From Adiantum capillus-veneris (taxonomy: Eukaryota; Streptophyta; Polypodiopsida; Polypodiales; Pteridaceae), in assembly GCA_014529385.2 (NCBI GenBank), contig CM043952.1:151495057-151559056 (forward strand): a stretch of 64,000 bases of DNA, written 5' to 3'. The notes beneath the pieces are model-generated. The model was not told the origin of the DNA. It searched no databases and was given only the letters and a program-made list of their open reading frames with translations. The translations under genes were made by a program, and so were the position numbers. Shown here one piece after another: positions 10,974 through 22,237 of the stretch (within the stretch, counting starts at the first letter, position 1; the number at the start of each line of letters is the position of its first letter).

Positions 10974-11197
10974 CCTGGCTTGGGGCTCGTGACGGTCCCT
11001 TTGTCGTAGACCGCCGTAGTGTCGAGACCGTATCCCCACCATTTACATTTACTCTATTTTTTTACGGTGGGGTGACCCAGGCTAGGCATATACATGTCCT
11101 ATCATAGGCTAGCCAACCTTTTGTATTTATGTATTTTTATGTACCCGCTCGCTTTGTCGTCTATATTTGTCTCGAGCGTCACGAGCCCCAAGCCAGG
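10974..11197. repeat. perfect 21-bp inverted repeat with 182-bp spacer
   Basis: The left arm at 10974-10994 begins CCTGGCTTGGGGC. The right arm at 11177-11197 is its exact reverse complement. The arms are GC-rich against AT-rich surroundings. The spacer has no reading frame of note. I see no target duplication, so I leave the class open (terminal repeats of a small DNA element, or an unrelated hairpin). Confidence 0.85.
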
Positions 11198-11447
11198 TTC
11201 AATTTTGTGGGAGCCGAGGTTCACCAAGGGTGGACAGGACAGCAAGTTGCTCTCTCAAGGATTATTTCTTGCAACATAAAAAGTTGTTCCTTCTCCTCTC
11301 TCTCTCTCTCTCTCACACAATCTTGCATGCACCACATTTTTGTAAAGCATTAATTTGAATCATTATTACTAGGCAGGCCTCTTGATTTTATCACTTATTT
11401 CCTTCTTGTTCTCTTAGCACTTTCTTTGTTTAAAATTTGAAAAAACA

Positions 11448-12098
11448 AGTGAAAGGGTCACGACGGCTTTCAAAAACAATAAGAAAGTGATAAAATTGTA
11501 AGGTTGAATTAAACTGGTATCAGTGTTTGGAAAAGGGTTGCCTCAGCTTATTGTTGAGCCGATTGAAATTCGAAACTAGCTAGCTGCAAACCATTGTAAA
11601 CGGAAGGAAACCGATGAAATATGTGAGAAAGTTGTTCAAAAATTTTACAAATCTCAAAAATTTTGCTAGTATTTTCGATTTTCTTCTTTGTGAGGAGGAC
11701 ACTCGATCAACAGCTGCTTAATAAAAGAGACTTTCTCGAACGTTAATAAAAGAGACTTTCTCGAACGTTAACACTTATTGAATCAAGCTATAAAATGCAA
11801 GATATGTAAAGCCATGTGAAGTTGCGAAATGAAAGGTGAAACGAAAGGAACTAAATAATATATGTGTGTGTCTATCTTCCACCTCTATACTTTTTATAAT
11901 GCAACTTAAATTTTTCGAGGAAGGGGAGACCCTCCATGTGTCACTCACTGCTTCACTTAAGAGAAAACCTCTCTAAAGTGCAAAAGGAAGAGTAAAACTG
12001 TAAGAACAACAAGCAGCTTTTCAGTTTTTGTGAGAATGTAAAATCAAAAGAATTTCTTTTTCTTTAGTAGTAGAAAGTGCTTTAGTAGTAGAAAGTCA
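11448..12098. mobile_element. MITE-like element, copy 1 of a family also present at 41018-41546
   Basis: The left part (AGTGAAAGGGTCACGAC, then GGCTTTC and AATAAGAAAGTGATAAAA) matches 41018-41064 almost base for base. An internal part (ATGAAAGGTGAAA at about 11828) and the right end (AGAAAGTCAAAAAC) match the other copy in order. There is no coding capacity. This copy carries local slippage duplications (25 bp at 11719-11768, 18 bp at 12063-12098). Confidence 0.6.
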
Positions 12099-12976
12099 AA
12101 AACTTTCTCCTCTACATATTGGTTTAAATGCACATAACAAAAAGGAGATAAATTTAGTGGAGATTTTATTATTTAATGAAAATTTAATTTTTGAAGATAT
12201 ATTTGGTTTTTTCTTTTCAAGAGGTTTTTTTCAAGACCAATATTGATATATTTTTGTAAAAAGTTTTTATTTCTTTAAAGAGATTGAAAAAAAAAAGCTT
12301 GTGTGGTGTCGACTTCGGGTAGTTTCACTTTGAGAAAATACATGCAAATGAAGGAGTAGTTATCTATGTTATTGACCATGAGAGAGAGAGAGAGATTTTT
12401 CTTTCGAGCTCATAGAGCTCCGTCTCACCAAGGACACCTTTCAAGCCTTTCAAATTTCTCGGGGAAAGGGGGAGGGGGGTGGGGTCACTTAATATTTATG
12501 CGACTATCACGTGAGTACAGCAGAAGGGGTTATTTAATTTGTTTCTCACATTTTCACATACAAAAAGGTACCATAAAATGTAATTGAAATTTTTCTTTTA
12601 CAGACTGAATTATTTGTCAAAAATTCATAGATAAGGAGTTTAAAAATAGTCCTTGAACGCACGTGATATACAAAATTTATATTTAGTGACACTAAGTCAA
12701 ATTTCCAAGATAATATGGTTTTCTTAGAGTAATAGTGTATTTTCAAAAGGGTAGCTAACATTTTTCACGCATAGAAAATAAATAAAATGCCCAACAAAAA
12801 TCAACCCTCACATTGGCACCTCGAATAGGGAGAGAAATTGCCCAGTTAACATACCTTTTACCAATTCTTGAATATTTTATCCTTTTTTGTTTTTAAGAGT
12901 TAAACCGTGAAAAATGCTTAAAAATCAATAAATTCTCTAAATTTTGATAGGCAAAGGTGCCTATCAAAAATCAAAA
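12099..12976. other. no gene recognised
   Basis: AT-rich intergenic sequence with short GA runs. No frame has recognisable protein content. Confidence 0.6.
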
Positions 12977-13011
12977 CCCCCCCCCCCCCCCCCCCCCCCC
13001 CACACACACAT
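12977..13011. repeat. poly-C tract, about 35 C, followed by (CA)n
   Basis: An uninterrupted C run passes directly into CACACA. Tract length is likely to be unreliable in assembly. Confidence 0.95.
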
Positions 13012-13154
13012 AGAGAAAAATGTTTTAGTATCGAACGAACGATGCAGCAAGCAGAAGGGAGAAGAGGAGAAAGAGAGAATAAAATGTTTGACGTAAGAAC
13101 GATCTAAAACGATGTTAAAGTTACACAACAAGCCTTTAACACTTGAATATCTAT

Positions 13155-13198
<44 letters not shown>

Positions 13199-13250
13199 AG
13201 ATATAAATGGCAACTTGGATGAGAATAAAGTTATTTTTGTTTCATCTTCT

Positions 13251-13335
<85 letters not shown>
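13155..13335. repeat. (GA)n, then (CT)n(CA)n microsatellites
   Basis: GA at about 13156-13194, then 60 bp of unique sequence, then CT at about 13254-13285 in phase with CA to 13334. The GA and CT tracts are reverse complements of each other and could pair as a hairpin with a loop of about 60 bases. Confidence 0.96.
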
Positions 13336-13337
<2 letters not shown>

Positions 13338-13652
13338 GTACACACGCACGTGCGTGCGCGCGTCTTGAAAAAAGAAGAATTTAAAATGTTGTAAGAGCGA
13401 TGAGATCTCAAAGATCTATTCGATGTTCTCAAATTCAACCCGCTTCTCGCTGTAGCAATCATCGAAAACACCCTCGAAGAACACCTTCTCGTCATCATTC
13501 TGACGAGCACCGCATCCATGGCTACAAACCAACCACAAACACTATACTCCTACAACTACCTCAATCTGCTCGTCTGCAATACCATGCACGTGCAACCCTA
13601 CTTTGTGTCCCCCTCTCTCAACTGCTTTTGTTCCATGTGCACTCAGATAGTT

Positions 13653-13691
<39 letters not shown>

Positions 13692-14264
13692 AGTTTCCAT
13701 CACTACAATGGCAGATCGGAGCTTGGCCACTGGGACAATCCTCCACCTGTTTTCCTTCCCTTGCTCCGCAAGCTACCGCCTTCCTTAAGCCTGGCAACTC
13801 TTGCATGGAGGCCCTTGGAGAGTTCCCCTGTACGACGCCATTCATGCCATCTCCATCTCTCTCTACCTCCCCTACACCTTGCTGTCTAAGGCCGGTGTTG
13901 CGCATCCTGTGCATTTTCTCTGCCAACATCCTCAGTCCATCAAGAGATACGAGCAAGGCAAGGTTGCCATATATTGCGCCTCCATGCGGAGCCTCGCCAG
14001 TGAGCACACAGGGCGATGCGTATTCATGACTGCTATGCAACCGCCGCTGAGCCAACACAATCCAGTAAAAATCTCCCCCCCCCCCCCTCTCTCTCTTTTT
14101 CTCCGCCACGTGCCCAAAATGCCCTTCCAATTTTCCAAAATTCCCAGAACACCCCAAAAATTTTATAGTTTCTCATAAGATTTTATATCATACAAGATAG
14201 AATTTGAGTTGGATGCTATGCATATGAATTGCTTCATTATCTTTAAGCATAATTGCCGCCTAAT
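13336..14264. other. no gene supported; GA tract at about 13654-13688, C13 run at 14075-14087
   Basis: The sequence is GC-richer than its surroundings and several 60-200 codon frames overlap on both strands, but they are out of phase with each other and match no family I know. A short frame at about 13850-14040 (YDAIHAISISLYLPYTLLSK) has natural-looking composition and could be a decayed exon. Confidence 0.35.
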
Positions 14265-14307
14265 CCCCCCCCCCCCCCCCCCCCCCCCCCCCGCGGCCCC
14301 CCCCCCC
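14265..14307. repeat. poly-C tract interrupted by GCGG
   Basis: 28 C, then GCGG, then 11 C. Confidence 0.95.
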
Positions 14308-14740
14308 AACTTACTTTAGCTTCCATTCAAACTTTTCCAAAAGGATCTTCGCTGATTCCTGTAAAAAGAAAAGAAAAAATCGTTATATGGACATACACGG
14401 TCTATACTTCAGTTTATTAATTAATTAACTCTTAAGATTCCTCACCCAAGCTTCAAAAAAGCAAAAGTGCCTAGCTTCGGGTGTTCCCACGCAGCTCCTC
14501 CCCTTGGAGACGTGGTTGCCCCTACACCTTCCCCCCTTCTTGCAGTCATCTCCCTCCGTCGCTCTGGTCTCTGTGTTATTGCCCTCGTTGCCGTCGCTAC
14601 ACTTCTGTTGTGCCCGCAATCTACCTGCACATCAGTGAGGACAATGTGATCGACCTTGCAATCATCGCAATAGCCAACACATTAGTTTGTCTTTGCCTTC
14701 ATCATCGCCGCACATGGTATCTGTCTCTGTCGCTGTCCCC

Positions 14741-14783
<43 letters not shown>

Positions 14784-15596
14784 CTCCACGTTGTCTCCCT
14801 CAAGATGCCAATGTGCAGTCTCCTCAAATTCGCCTCTATCTCTTCCGCCGCTCCGCAACCTCCCCTGCAAGTGAGAGGACTCACGACGGCAACGCAGATA
14901 GCAAACAAAGAGGACTCTCTCTTGGATCCTGCTCTTGACACATCGGATATGTTTCCCAGCTTTCTCTCTCCCTTTCCTCCACACGACATTCGCCCCCTTC
15001 TTCGCGCTGCTGTAACATCTATGCCAACCAGTGTTCGTCAAAAATGATTTTTCCAAACATACAAAATTCCTTTCCTGTCCAAAGCTTAGGATTGCCTCTT
15101 CCTTTGCAAGGGCATCTCTCGAGATTCTATCTAAAAGGAATGAAGAAAAGATCGTGGGGACATATTTGGGTCCAGTGCCTCGAGAAGTAAGCCTCAACTT
15201 CTTGGCCATATTGCATTAGCGAGGGAAACCTCAAGACGATGATGTGCTTGCTCGTGCTCACTTTGTTTATGGCTTGCCGGAGACTAGATTAGTTATTCCT
15301 TTCTTTACATGACTTGAGGGTTTCTAAGATCACATTAACAAAACACACCAAAACACATTGTACTCAGGATCAAAGATTTTGCTCATGGGTCCAATGTCCC
15401 AATCTCTAAGCAATGATCACAACATAATTTAGCTTCAGCATATTAGAAGTTGAAGAAAGGGGTTTTACACATAGATAATGGGGCAATTTTTTCCTCTTTT
15501 ACCCATCATATCTCTTAAGAGGGGAAAACTTCGATGGCTCTGACTCGATCTTGCAATCCCCTGCGCATTTGAGCATGAAGCAATCCCTTGCCGCAC
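14308..15596. other. no gene supported; C14 and (CT)n at about 14737-14780
   Basis: Pyrimidine-rich on the plus strand, giving overlapping Ser/Pro/Leu frames. No domain is recognisable. The stretch at 15050-15240 has coding-like composition on both strands but is broken. Confidence 0.4.
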
Positions 15597-15871
15597 CTAG
15601 CTCCACAAGCGCACGGCGGTGTGCCTTGCTATTGGAATGATTTTCTCTCTTGGTTTAATCCCACGTCGCACCTACCTCCACAACCGCACGATGGCGTGCA
15701 TTGCTACTGCAATGATTTGCTCTCTTGATTTAATCCCACATCGCACTTGCCTCCACAACTGCACGGCGGCATGCATTGCTACTGCAATGATTTGCCCTCT
15801 TGATTTAACTCCACATCGCACCTTCCGCCATAACCACATGGTGGCGTGCATTGCTATTGGAATGCAATGTT
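15597..15871. repeat. 78-bp tandem repeat, 3.5 copies
   Basis: Units begin at about 15597, 15673, 15751 and 15829. Each carries TTGCTACTGCAATGATTTGC or a close variant, a TTTAA spacer and a CACATCGCACC part. The unit is a multiple of three, so the frame stays open through all copies on both strands (plus frame 15619-15963 repeats ACIATAMICSLDLIPHRT). It belongs to no known protein family, so I call it a minisatellite rather than a gene. Confidence 0.85.
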
Positions 15872-16302
15872 GGGAAAAATGTGTCTCAACCCACCATAAG
15901 TTTTTCCAACAAGGCTCAAATAAATATTTTTTGAAAAACAAGGCATACCACATATTGAAATGAAAAGAACGTTTTGGCCACCTATGGGTTTACTTTGGTT
16001 TTATTGATGGAATCATCGCAGATTCCTATTGCTCCAAGAGGAGCCTCCAAAATCGAATAAGTGCACGTAAAACCAGTGCCACGGCTCGTGCGTAGGTAGA
16101 TGGGTAGGATATCGATAGTAGGGCTTGTGTAACCATGCTTGCTTTGTATGTTGCTCGCCAAGTATTCTTTTTGTAAATAAAGAGAGAAACACTTTGGTCC
16201 CTCCTCCACGGTTGTCTCTGCTCTTGTTGCACCATCATCTCTTGTTGTGCTTGGATTATTGTTCAACGATCTTGCACTTGCTCCCAATGCGTGCCACCAA
16301 CA
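15868..16302 (+). repeat. candidate solo LTR, about 435 bp
   Basis: It begins TGTTGG and ends CCAACA, a 6-bp inverted terminal pair typical of plant copia LTRs, and has AATAAA at about 16178. No primer site or polypurine tract adjoins either end, which is why I call it solo. The flanking five bases do not match, so the support is only the termini and composition. Confidence 0.35.
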
Positions 16303-16885
16303 TCTCATTGCCCACCACCTGATTCATCTTTCCCAAAGGCATCTACCTAAGATTTCGGTTATTAACCCTTTTTTTAGATGTGCCAGACATACTTTTTTGA
16401 GTGAAATATGAGGTTTTTACCAGAATGTAGAAGTTTTTTCCAGCTTTAAAATTTACTTTTTGAAGGTAAATATCAAATTTTGAAGTTGAGAGTACACCAA
16501 ACCTAGATATTATGTTTGCCGTGCCCAATTATTCTCGCATGCAAGAGAGGTCCTCATGAGAGGTTTTTTGAAATCTTCAAATCAATGGGTACTGAGTGAG
16601 TTAAGATGATCAAAACAACCCTCAACGAAATCAAAGCAATCAGTATCGAGTGAGTTAAGATGACCAAAACAACCCTTGACAAAAACAAAACCCAATTTTT
16701 TTTTTATGTGGACCTTTTTTAATCTTTGCAATGAACCCTAGATCCGCCATTTTTCTTGTTTTACATACAAAGAGCAATGGGTATCGGATTGTTGTTTGTG
16801 AACCTTACCATGGCTGGAAGCTTGTGTTCAGTTATCATGGAATAGTATTTAGAATTGTAGCCTGCCTTCTTTCTTAGACTTTAGG
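16303..16885. other. no gene; short tandem duplication at about 16578-16690
   Basis: Two copies of a unit of about 56 bp (core GAGTGAGTTAAGATGA and CAAAACAACCCT) lie head to tail. The remainder is AT-rich. Confidence 0.6.
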
Positions 16886-16890
16886 CTATG

Positions 16891-17082
16891 TGTTGGGGTA
16901 TAAAGCCCAATGTGGTCGCCCAGGTAAGTGGGCGGGCCGCCATGTATGTACACATATTCTTTTGTAAAAACCTAATAAGAACTCACTATGCTCTACATAT
17001 TACAGTAGAGCGAGTTCACCATATCGTCGTGCTCTTCTTCTCGCACTCTCTCTCGCGTCGCACTTTCGCTCGTACTCCTTCA
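16891..17082 (+). repeat. 5' LTR of the 16.9-22.4 kb copia element
   Basis: 192 bp, TGTTGGGG...CTCCTTCA. TATAAAG lies 8 bases from the left end, an unusual place for a promoter TATA box. It matches the 3' LTR except at six substitutions, with no indels. Confidence 0.96.
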
Positions 17083-17084
17083 AC

Positions 17085-17098
17085 TGGTATCAGAGCTC
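17085..17098 (+). other. primer-binding site for initiator tRNA-Met
   Basis: TGGTATCAGAGCTC lies two bases after the 5' LTR. It matches the site in the other copia elements of the window. Confidence 0.93.
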
Positions 17099-18180
17099 AG
17101 ATCGAGGCTCGGGGCAGCACTGCAGGAGGCTAGAGTCACCAGCTCAGATTGGAGTGAAATTCGACAGGCAAAGACACGGCCCCAAATCTTGCGGGTATGT
17201 CCGTAGGGCATGGTGTGCTCAGAATTTCATTCTGAGGTCATCTCGGTCACCGTTCGGCTTCAACAAAGTTCTGCGCAGACCATTTTCGACTACGTGGTCT
17301 CAGCGGGTGCAGATCCGACTCTGCAAATTTGGGGTTTTCGGCCTACGACTGCAGGTGCTGAGGATATCGACACTCCCAGAGTGTTGATTTGTGGCTGTCT
17401 ACACATCGAAGGACGGCTCACAGTTCTTAGAGGCGTGTCACATACGACACGGACGCATCTACACACAGACTGTAGGCGACATCCACTAGTTCATCAGGTA
17501 GCTTGTGTTTGCTGCTTGATATTCCAGATTTCATCCTGACATTGCAGGTACTTCCACATGGGATGTATTGTCAGAAATGATGTATGTCTGTTGAGGGTTT
17601 GCTGGCTGTGAGTCACGCAGCAAACAACCGCCGCAGCGGTTACAACATACAGTGGGAAATTTGTGGATGTATGACTTTGTGGAAAGTCTATGTACTGTCA
17701 GATTTACTGCAGCCTTTGTTGAGGGTCGAGTGAGGTTTTATTGAGCTGGGGGATTCTCGAATGTTGAGATCCTTTCGGTGATACAGGTCTTGGAGCGATC
17801 CCTCGAGCACCCTTAGATAGGCAGCTAGGATGTATTGACTGTGAGTTAGACAGTTGGGATTGCATCTTTGCTTTACTGCCGTTGAGGCATTGTCGCAATC
17901 TATGCTTACAGGACAGTGATAGGACAGTCAGAGACAGTACAGGTGCAGGACAGGTTTACCCACAGCTTACAGTGTTAGAGAGACAGTGGTTTTTTGAGCT
18001 GTCTTTTGGTCTGTTTTTAGTACACCAGAGCCATTTTACAAAGGAGACTCTGCCAAAATTTCTGCAGAATCTGAAGCTTTCTTGGTTCATTTGACAGGTT
18101 GATATTGTTTCAGAGGTCAGTTTACAGGGGAAACTCCGCCGAATTTTTCCCAGGAAAGTAAACTACTGTGAAGCGTAGCT
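17099..18180 (+). other. long untranslated leader of the copia element
   Basis: 1.08 kb between the primer site and the gag ATG with no long frame. Such leaders carry packaging and translation signals in LTR retrotransposons, but I see no specific motif here. Confidence 0.7.
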
Positions 18181-18786
18181 ATGGCTGGATCACAGGACAC
18201 TACTCTTTACAATATCAAGAAGCTAGATGGAACCAATTTCCCATTGTGGAAGAAGCAGATTTGGCACGTGTTGGTACAAAAGAAGCAGATAAAACCTATA
18301 AAGCTCAAGGGGATAAAACCAGAAGATATGGACGAAGATGAATGGAGCGAAATGGATGAATTGGCACTTTCTACCATTATGCTGACTTTGGCAGAAAGCG
18401 TTTACTTCAATGTAGCAGACGAGATTTCGGCTTATCAAGCATGGTTAAAGCTGAGTGATCTTTATGAGAAGCAGAGTGCAGCTTCACAAGTATACTGGCT
18501 TAAGAAGCTTGTTGACTTGAAGATGAAAGAAGGGACACCTATGTCCAATCATCTGAATGAATTCAACACAATCTATAGTCAGTTGTCATCTCAAGGTGTC
18601 AAGTTTGATGAACCTGTTAGAGCTATGTTCCTGTTGATCACATTGCCGGAAAGTTGGGACACTTTTCGCACAGCTTTCAGTAATTCTGCACCTCCAGATG
18701 GTTTGAACATAGCAGGTGTAGAAGGAAGTCTGCTTACTAAAGAAACCAATAGAAAGACAATGACAAAGGCAAAGGAACAGCCTTAG
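18181..18786 (+). pseudogene. copia gag, N-terminal part, ends at a frameshift
   Basis: The start MAGSQDTTLYNIKKLDGTNF and the following Trp/Leu-rich helices are those of the copia gag (UBN2-type) domain. At about 18780 a single-base indel moves the frame and gives a premature stop at 18784-18786. The other frame continues directly (LVVRGRTKEKYKGGKRN) to the zinc knuckle CYHCDKKGHMKKDC at about 18882. Confidence 0.9.
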
Positions 18787-19382
18787 TTGTCAGGGGAAGG
18801 ACCAAAGAAAAGTACAAAGGTGGAAAGAGGAATCAGTCTCGTAGCAAGTCCTGCAGTGCTAAAGGCAAGAGTGACATAGAATGCTACCATTGTGACAAGA
18901 AGGGTCACATGAAAAAAGACTGCAGAGAATGGAAAGCAGAAAAAGGCAAAGAGAAAGCTGAAGACCATGGTGAGAAGAACAAGTCCTCAGTGAAGATTCA
19001 AGAAATAAATGTGACAAACACTATTGCAGAGGATGACAGTCTAGTGTAAGGAGACATCTACTTCTTGAAGAATACAATGGACTCAGCCCTTCTTACAGCA
19101 TCTGATGGAAATGCACTGAGTGACTGGATTATAGACTCAGGGGCATCACTTCATGTGTCTCCAAACAAGGAGTGGTTTACCTCTTATGTGACCACTAAAG
19201 ATCATGTTCGGCTAGGCAATGGGCAGACATGTGAGATCTTAGGTGTTGGAGATGTACAATTGAAGTTTCAGAATGGCTCTTCTTTCACGCTGAAGAATGT
19301 GAGACATGTTCCTGCAATTACAAAGAGCTTGATCAGCACAGGTTTACTTGATGATGCTGGCTACGTCACCACTTTTGGATAG
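18787..19382 (+). pseudogene. copia gag C-terminus and protease, two in-frame stops
   Basis: One frame, the same as the downstream polyprotein. It holds the zinc knuckle at about 18882-18923, a TAA at 19047-19049, then the protease active site DSGASLHVSP at about 19134, and a TAG at 19380-19382. Only these two stops and the upstream indel separate gag from the 920-codon frame that follows, so the copy needs few lesions to explain its inactivation. Confidence 0.9.
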
Positions 19383-19385
19383 AAC

Positions 19386-22148
19386 ATGTGGAAGATATCC
19401 AAGGGTTCTATGACAGTAGCACATGGAGTAAAGTCTGGAGGACTTTACATGATTTATGTATCAAATGTCTCTAAAAATGTAATCAATGTAACCGAGCAGC
19501 CGAACGTTTCTTTGTGGCATAGCCGGTTAGGACATATGTCCAAGAAGGGAATGGAAATCTTGTCTCGTTCTGGTTATTTGCCTGGCTTTTCATTTAATGA
19601 TTTTGAATTCTGTGAACATTGTCTGTATGGTAAGCAAACACAGCAGCCACATAAGCATAGAAGCAGTAGAAGAGATACACAGTTGGCACTTGTTCATAGT
19701 GATTTGTGTGGACCTATGCCTAACCTATCTCTAGGGGGAGCTTCTTACTTTATGACATTTATAGATGACTACTCGAGAAAAGTATGGGTTTACTTTCTCA
19801 AGCACAAGGATGAAGCGTTTAGTGTTTTCAAAACGTTTGTGACACTTGTGGAGAATCAGAGTGGCAAGAAGCTTAAATGCTTACGCACTGACAATGGTGG
19901 AGAGTATGTTTCAAAGGCCTTTCAAGACTTTTGTGAGTCAAAAGGTATAAAACGTGAACTTACTGCTCCTTACAATCCTCCTCAAAATGGTGTTGTTGAG
20001 AGGATGAATAGGACCATACAAGAGAAGGTCACTAATGCACAGCTGCCAAATGGGTTTTGGGCTGAAGCTGTATCAACAGCTGTTCATCTTGTAAATAGAT
20101 CTCCTAGCAAGGTTTTGCAGAAGGATTCAGTGCCAGAGATGGTATGGTCAGGCAAAATGCCCTCATACAAGCATCTCAGAGTCTTTGGCTGTGAGGCATA
20201 TACTCACGTTCCAAAGGAATTTAGGAACAAACTTGAGCCAAAGAGTAGAAAGTGCATCTTTCTAGGCTATGGTAATTCTGGTGAGATGGGGTACAGACTT
20301 TGGGATCCCGAATCCAGAAAGGTTGTCCGCAGCAATGATGTTCACTTTAATGAATCCAAATATCATTCTAAACCAGAGAGGGTTGAGGAGATTAGAAGAG
20401 TTGTCTTCCAAGAAGATGGACCTGCACGTGCAAGACAAAATGTCAGGGCTCAAGAGGAGCAAGGACAGGATAGAGTGGAACCACAGGTTGTGGCTGAGCC
20501 TGAGCCACCTATTGTGCGTAGATCTGGACGTGTCACGCGACCTCCTGATAGGTTTGTTCCATCTATGAACTATGTCATGTTGACTGATTGCAATGAGCCT
20601 TCATGTTACAAGGAAGCAGTGCAAATGAAGGACTCCGGGAATTGGCAATTGGCCATGCAGTCAGAGATGACAGCTCTGCATAAAAACAAGACATGGAAGC
20701 TAGTTAAATTACCACAGGGCAAAAAGGCTCTACCTTGTAAATGGGTTTACAGGTATAAGATCACCGCTCATGATAGTCAGCCAAAGTACAAAGCAAGGCT
20801 TGTTGCCAAGGGCTTTAAGCAAGAACAAGGCATTGACTTTGATGAAGTCTTCTCTCCGGTGGTCAAGATGACTACATTGAGATGCTTTCTTGCATTGGTT
20901 GCCATATTAGATTTGGTGTTGCACCAAATGGATGTCAAGACAGCGTTCTTGCATGGTGATTTAGATGTGGAAATTTACATGCAGCAGCCAGAAGGGTTTG
21001 TTGAGAAAGGCAAGGAAGATTGGGTATGCCAGTTGTTAAAGAGTCTTTATGGCTTAAAACAATCACCGAGGGCATGGTACCATAAATTCCACAAGTTTAT
21101 GCTTTCTCAAGGCTACAAACGTAGTGAGTTCGATCACTGTCTATATACAAAGAAGGCTAAGGATGGTAGTTGGCTGATCCTTATTTTGTATGTGGATGAC
21201 ATGTTGATTGCTGGCAAGCACTTGGAAGAAATTTCAGCTTTGAAGTCAAAGATGGCAAAATCGTTTGACATGAAAGACATGGGTGAGGCAAGTCATATAC
21301 TTGGTATGCGCATTGAGAGAGACAGATCAAAGAAGTTGATTTGGTTATCTCAAACAGAGTATATTGACAAGGTTTTGCAACGTTTCAATATGGAGAAGGG
21401 AAAGGCACTGAGTGTTCCATTGCCACCATATGTGAAACTTAGCAAACAAGATTGTCCTGTGTCTGAGGAAGAACAGGCTGAAATGGATAAGATTCCATAT
21501 GCGTCTGCAGTGGGTAGTTTGATGTATGCAATGATTGCTACTCGCCCAGACATTGCATTTGCAGTGGGAGTAGTAAGTCGATACATGTCAAACCCAGGCA
21601 AGAAACATTGGGAGGCAGTGAAAGGAATATTGAGATACCTGAAAGCTACAAAGAGTATGCGTATATGCTATGGGAGTCAGGAGCTAAGTGTAAAGGGTTT
21701 TACAGACTCAGATTATGCAGGTGACTTAGACAACCGAAGGTCTACGTCAGGGTATGTCTTTACATTGGCTGGTGGAGCAGTATCATGGCGTTCTAGATTA
21801 CAAGATTGTGTTACTCAGTCTACTACAGAGGCTGAATATGTTGCAGCATCAGAGGCATGCAAAGAATCAATTTGGCTTAATCGACTAGTAACAAATTTGG
21901 GAATCAAAGAAGAGATGCCTGTGTTATATTGTGATAGTCAAAGTGCTATACAATTGGCTCGCACTCCAGTTTATCACTCAAAGACAAAGCATGTGGATGT
22001 GAAGTATCATTTCATCAGGGAAATGCTCGAGGATAAGCAACTTCAGCTTGTCAAAGTTCACACCACAGAAAATCCTGCTGATCTACTTACAAAAGGACTT
22101 CCCTTAGAGAGCTTTGCGCATTTTCGCAAGCAGTTAGGTGTAGGGTAG
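19386..22148 (+). CDS. copia polyprotein part: integrase, reverse transcriptase, RNase H
   Basis: 920 codons, uninterrupted. The pre-integrase zinc site has H45, H50, C76 and C79. The integrase catalytic triad D106, D169, E205 has exactly 35 residues between the last two (DD35E). The reverse transcriptase has the first Asp in QMDVKTAFLHG (516) and YVDD at 602-605. RNase H includes FTDSDYAGD and CDSQSAIQLA near residue 860. After integrase E205 the segment IQEKVTNAQLPNGFW looks a few residues shorter than usual, a possible small in-frame deletion. The first Met here is only the first after the stop at 19380, not a natural start. Confidence 0.95.
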   Translation: MWKISKGSMTVAHGVKSGGLYMIYVSNVSKNVINVTEQPNVSLWHSRLGHMSKKGMEILSRSGYLPGFSFNDFEFCEHCLYGKQTQQPHKHRSSRRDTQLALVHSDLCGPMPNLSLGGASYFMTFIDDYSRKVWVYFLKHKDEAFSVFKTFVTLVENQSGKKLKCLRTDNGGEYVSKAFQDFCESKGIKRELTAPYNPPQNGVVERMNRTIQEKVTNAQLPNGFWAEAVSTAVHLVNRSPSKVLQKDSVPEMVWSGKMPSYKHLRVFGCEAYTHVPKEFRNKLEPKSRKCIFLGYGNSGEMGYRLWDPESRKVVRSNDVHFNESKYHSKPERVEEIRRVVFQEDGPARARQNVRAQEEQGQDRVEPQVVAEPEPPIVRRSGRVTRPPDRFVPSMNYVMLTDCNEPSCYKEAVQMKDSGNWQLAMQSEMTALHKNKTWKLVKLPQGKKALPCKWVYRYKITAHDSQPKYKARLVAKGFKQEQGIDFDEVFSPVVKMTTLRCFLALVAILDLVLHQMDVKTAFLHGDLDVEIYMQQPEGFVEKGKEDWVCQLLKSLYGLKQSPRAWYHKFHKFMLSQGYKRSEFDHCLYTKKAKDGSWLILILYVDDMLIAGKHLEEISALKSKMAKSFDMKDMGEASHILGMRIERDRSKKLIWLSQTEYIDKVLQRFNMEKGKALSVPLPPYVKLSKQDCPVSEEEQAEMDKIPYASAVGSLMYAMIATRPDIAFAVGVVSRYMSNPGKKHWEAVKGILRYLKATKSMRICYGSQELSVKGFTDSDYAGDLDNRRSTSGYVFTLAGGAVSWRSRLQDCVTQSTTEAEYVAASEACKESIWLNRLVTNLGIKEEMPVLYCDSQSAIQLARTPVYHSKTKHVDVKYHFIREMLEDKQLQLVKVHTTENPADLLTKGLPLESFAHFRKQLGVG

Positions 22149-22225
22149 TACATCACTTCTCTACATCTCTTGTATATTAGCTTGTATAGTAGCTTCTCTC
22201 ACACTTAAAGTACCAAATTGGACTT

Positions 22226-22237
22226 TAAGTGGGAGGT
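22226..22237 (+). other. polypurine tract
   Basis: AAGTGGGAGG lies immediately before the 3' LTR, the expected plus-strand primer of an LTR retrotransposon. Confidence 0.88.

Noticed and set aside
13400-14029. 209-codon plus-strand frame containing an Arg-Glu run
   Set aside because: It is held open by the GA tract and GC-rich composition, overlaps equal frames on the other strand, and matches no family.
15619-15963. 114-codon frame as a possible cysteine-rich repeat protein
   Set aside because: The repetition is explained by a 78-bp tandem repeat and the opposite strand is equally open.
15868-16302. Full LTR retrotransposon based on TGTTGG...CCAACA
   Set aside because: No primer site, polypurine tract, partner LTR or target duplication; kept only as a weak solo-LTR call.
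3431-17098. tRNA gene suggested by the recurring TGGTATCAGAGC
   Set aside because: All occurrences sit beside LTR edges and are primer-binding sites; no cloverleaf could be drawn around them.
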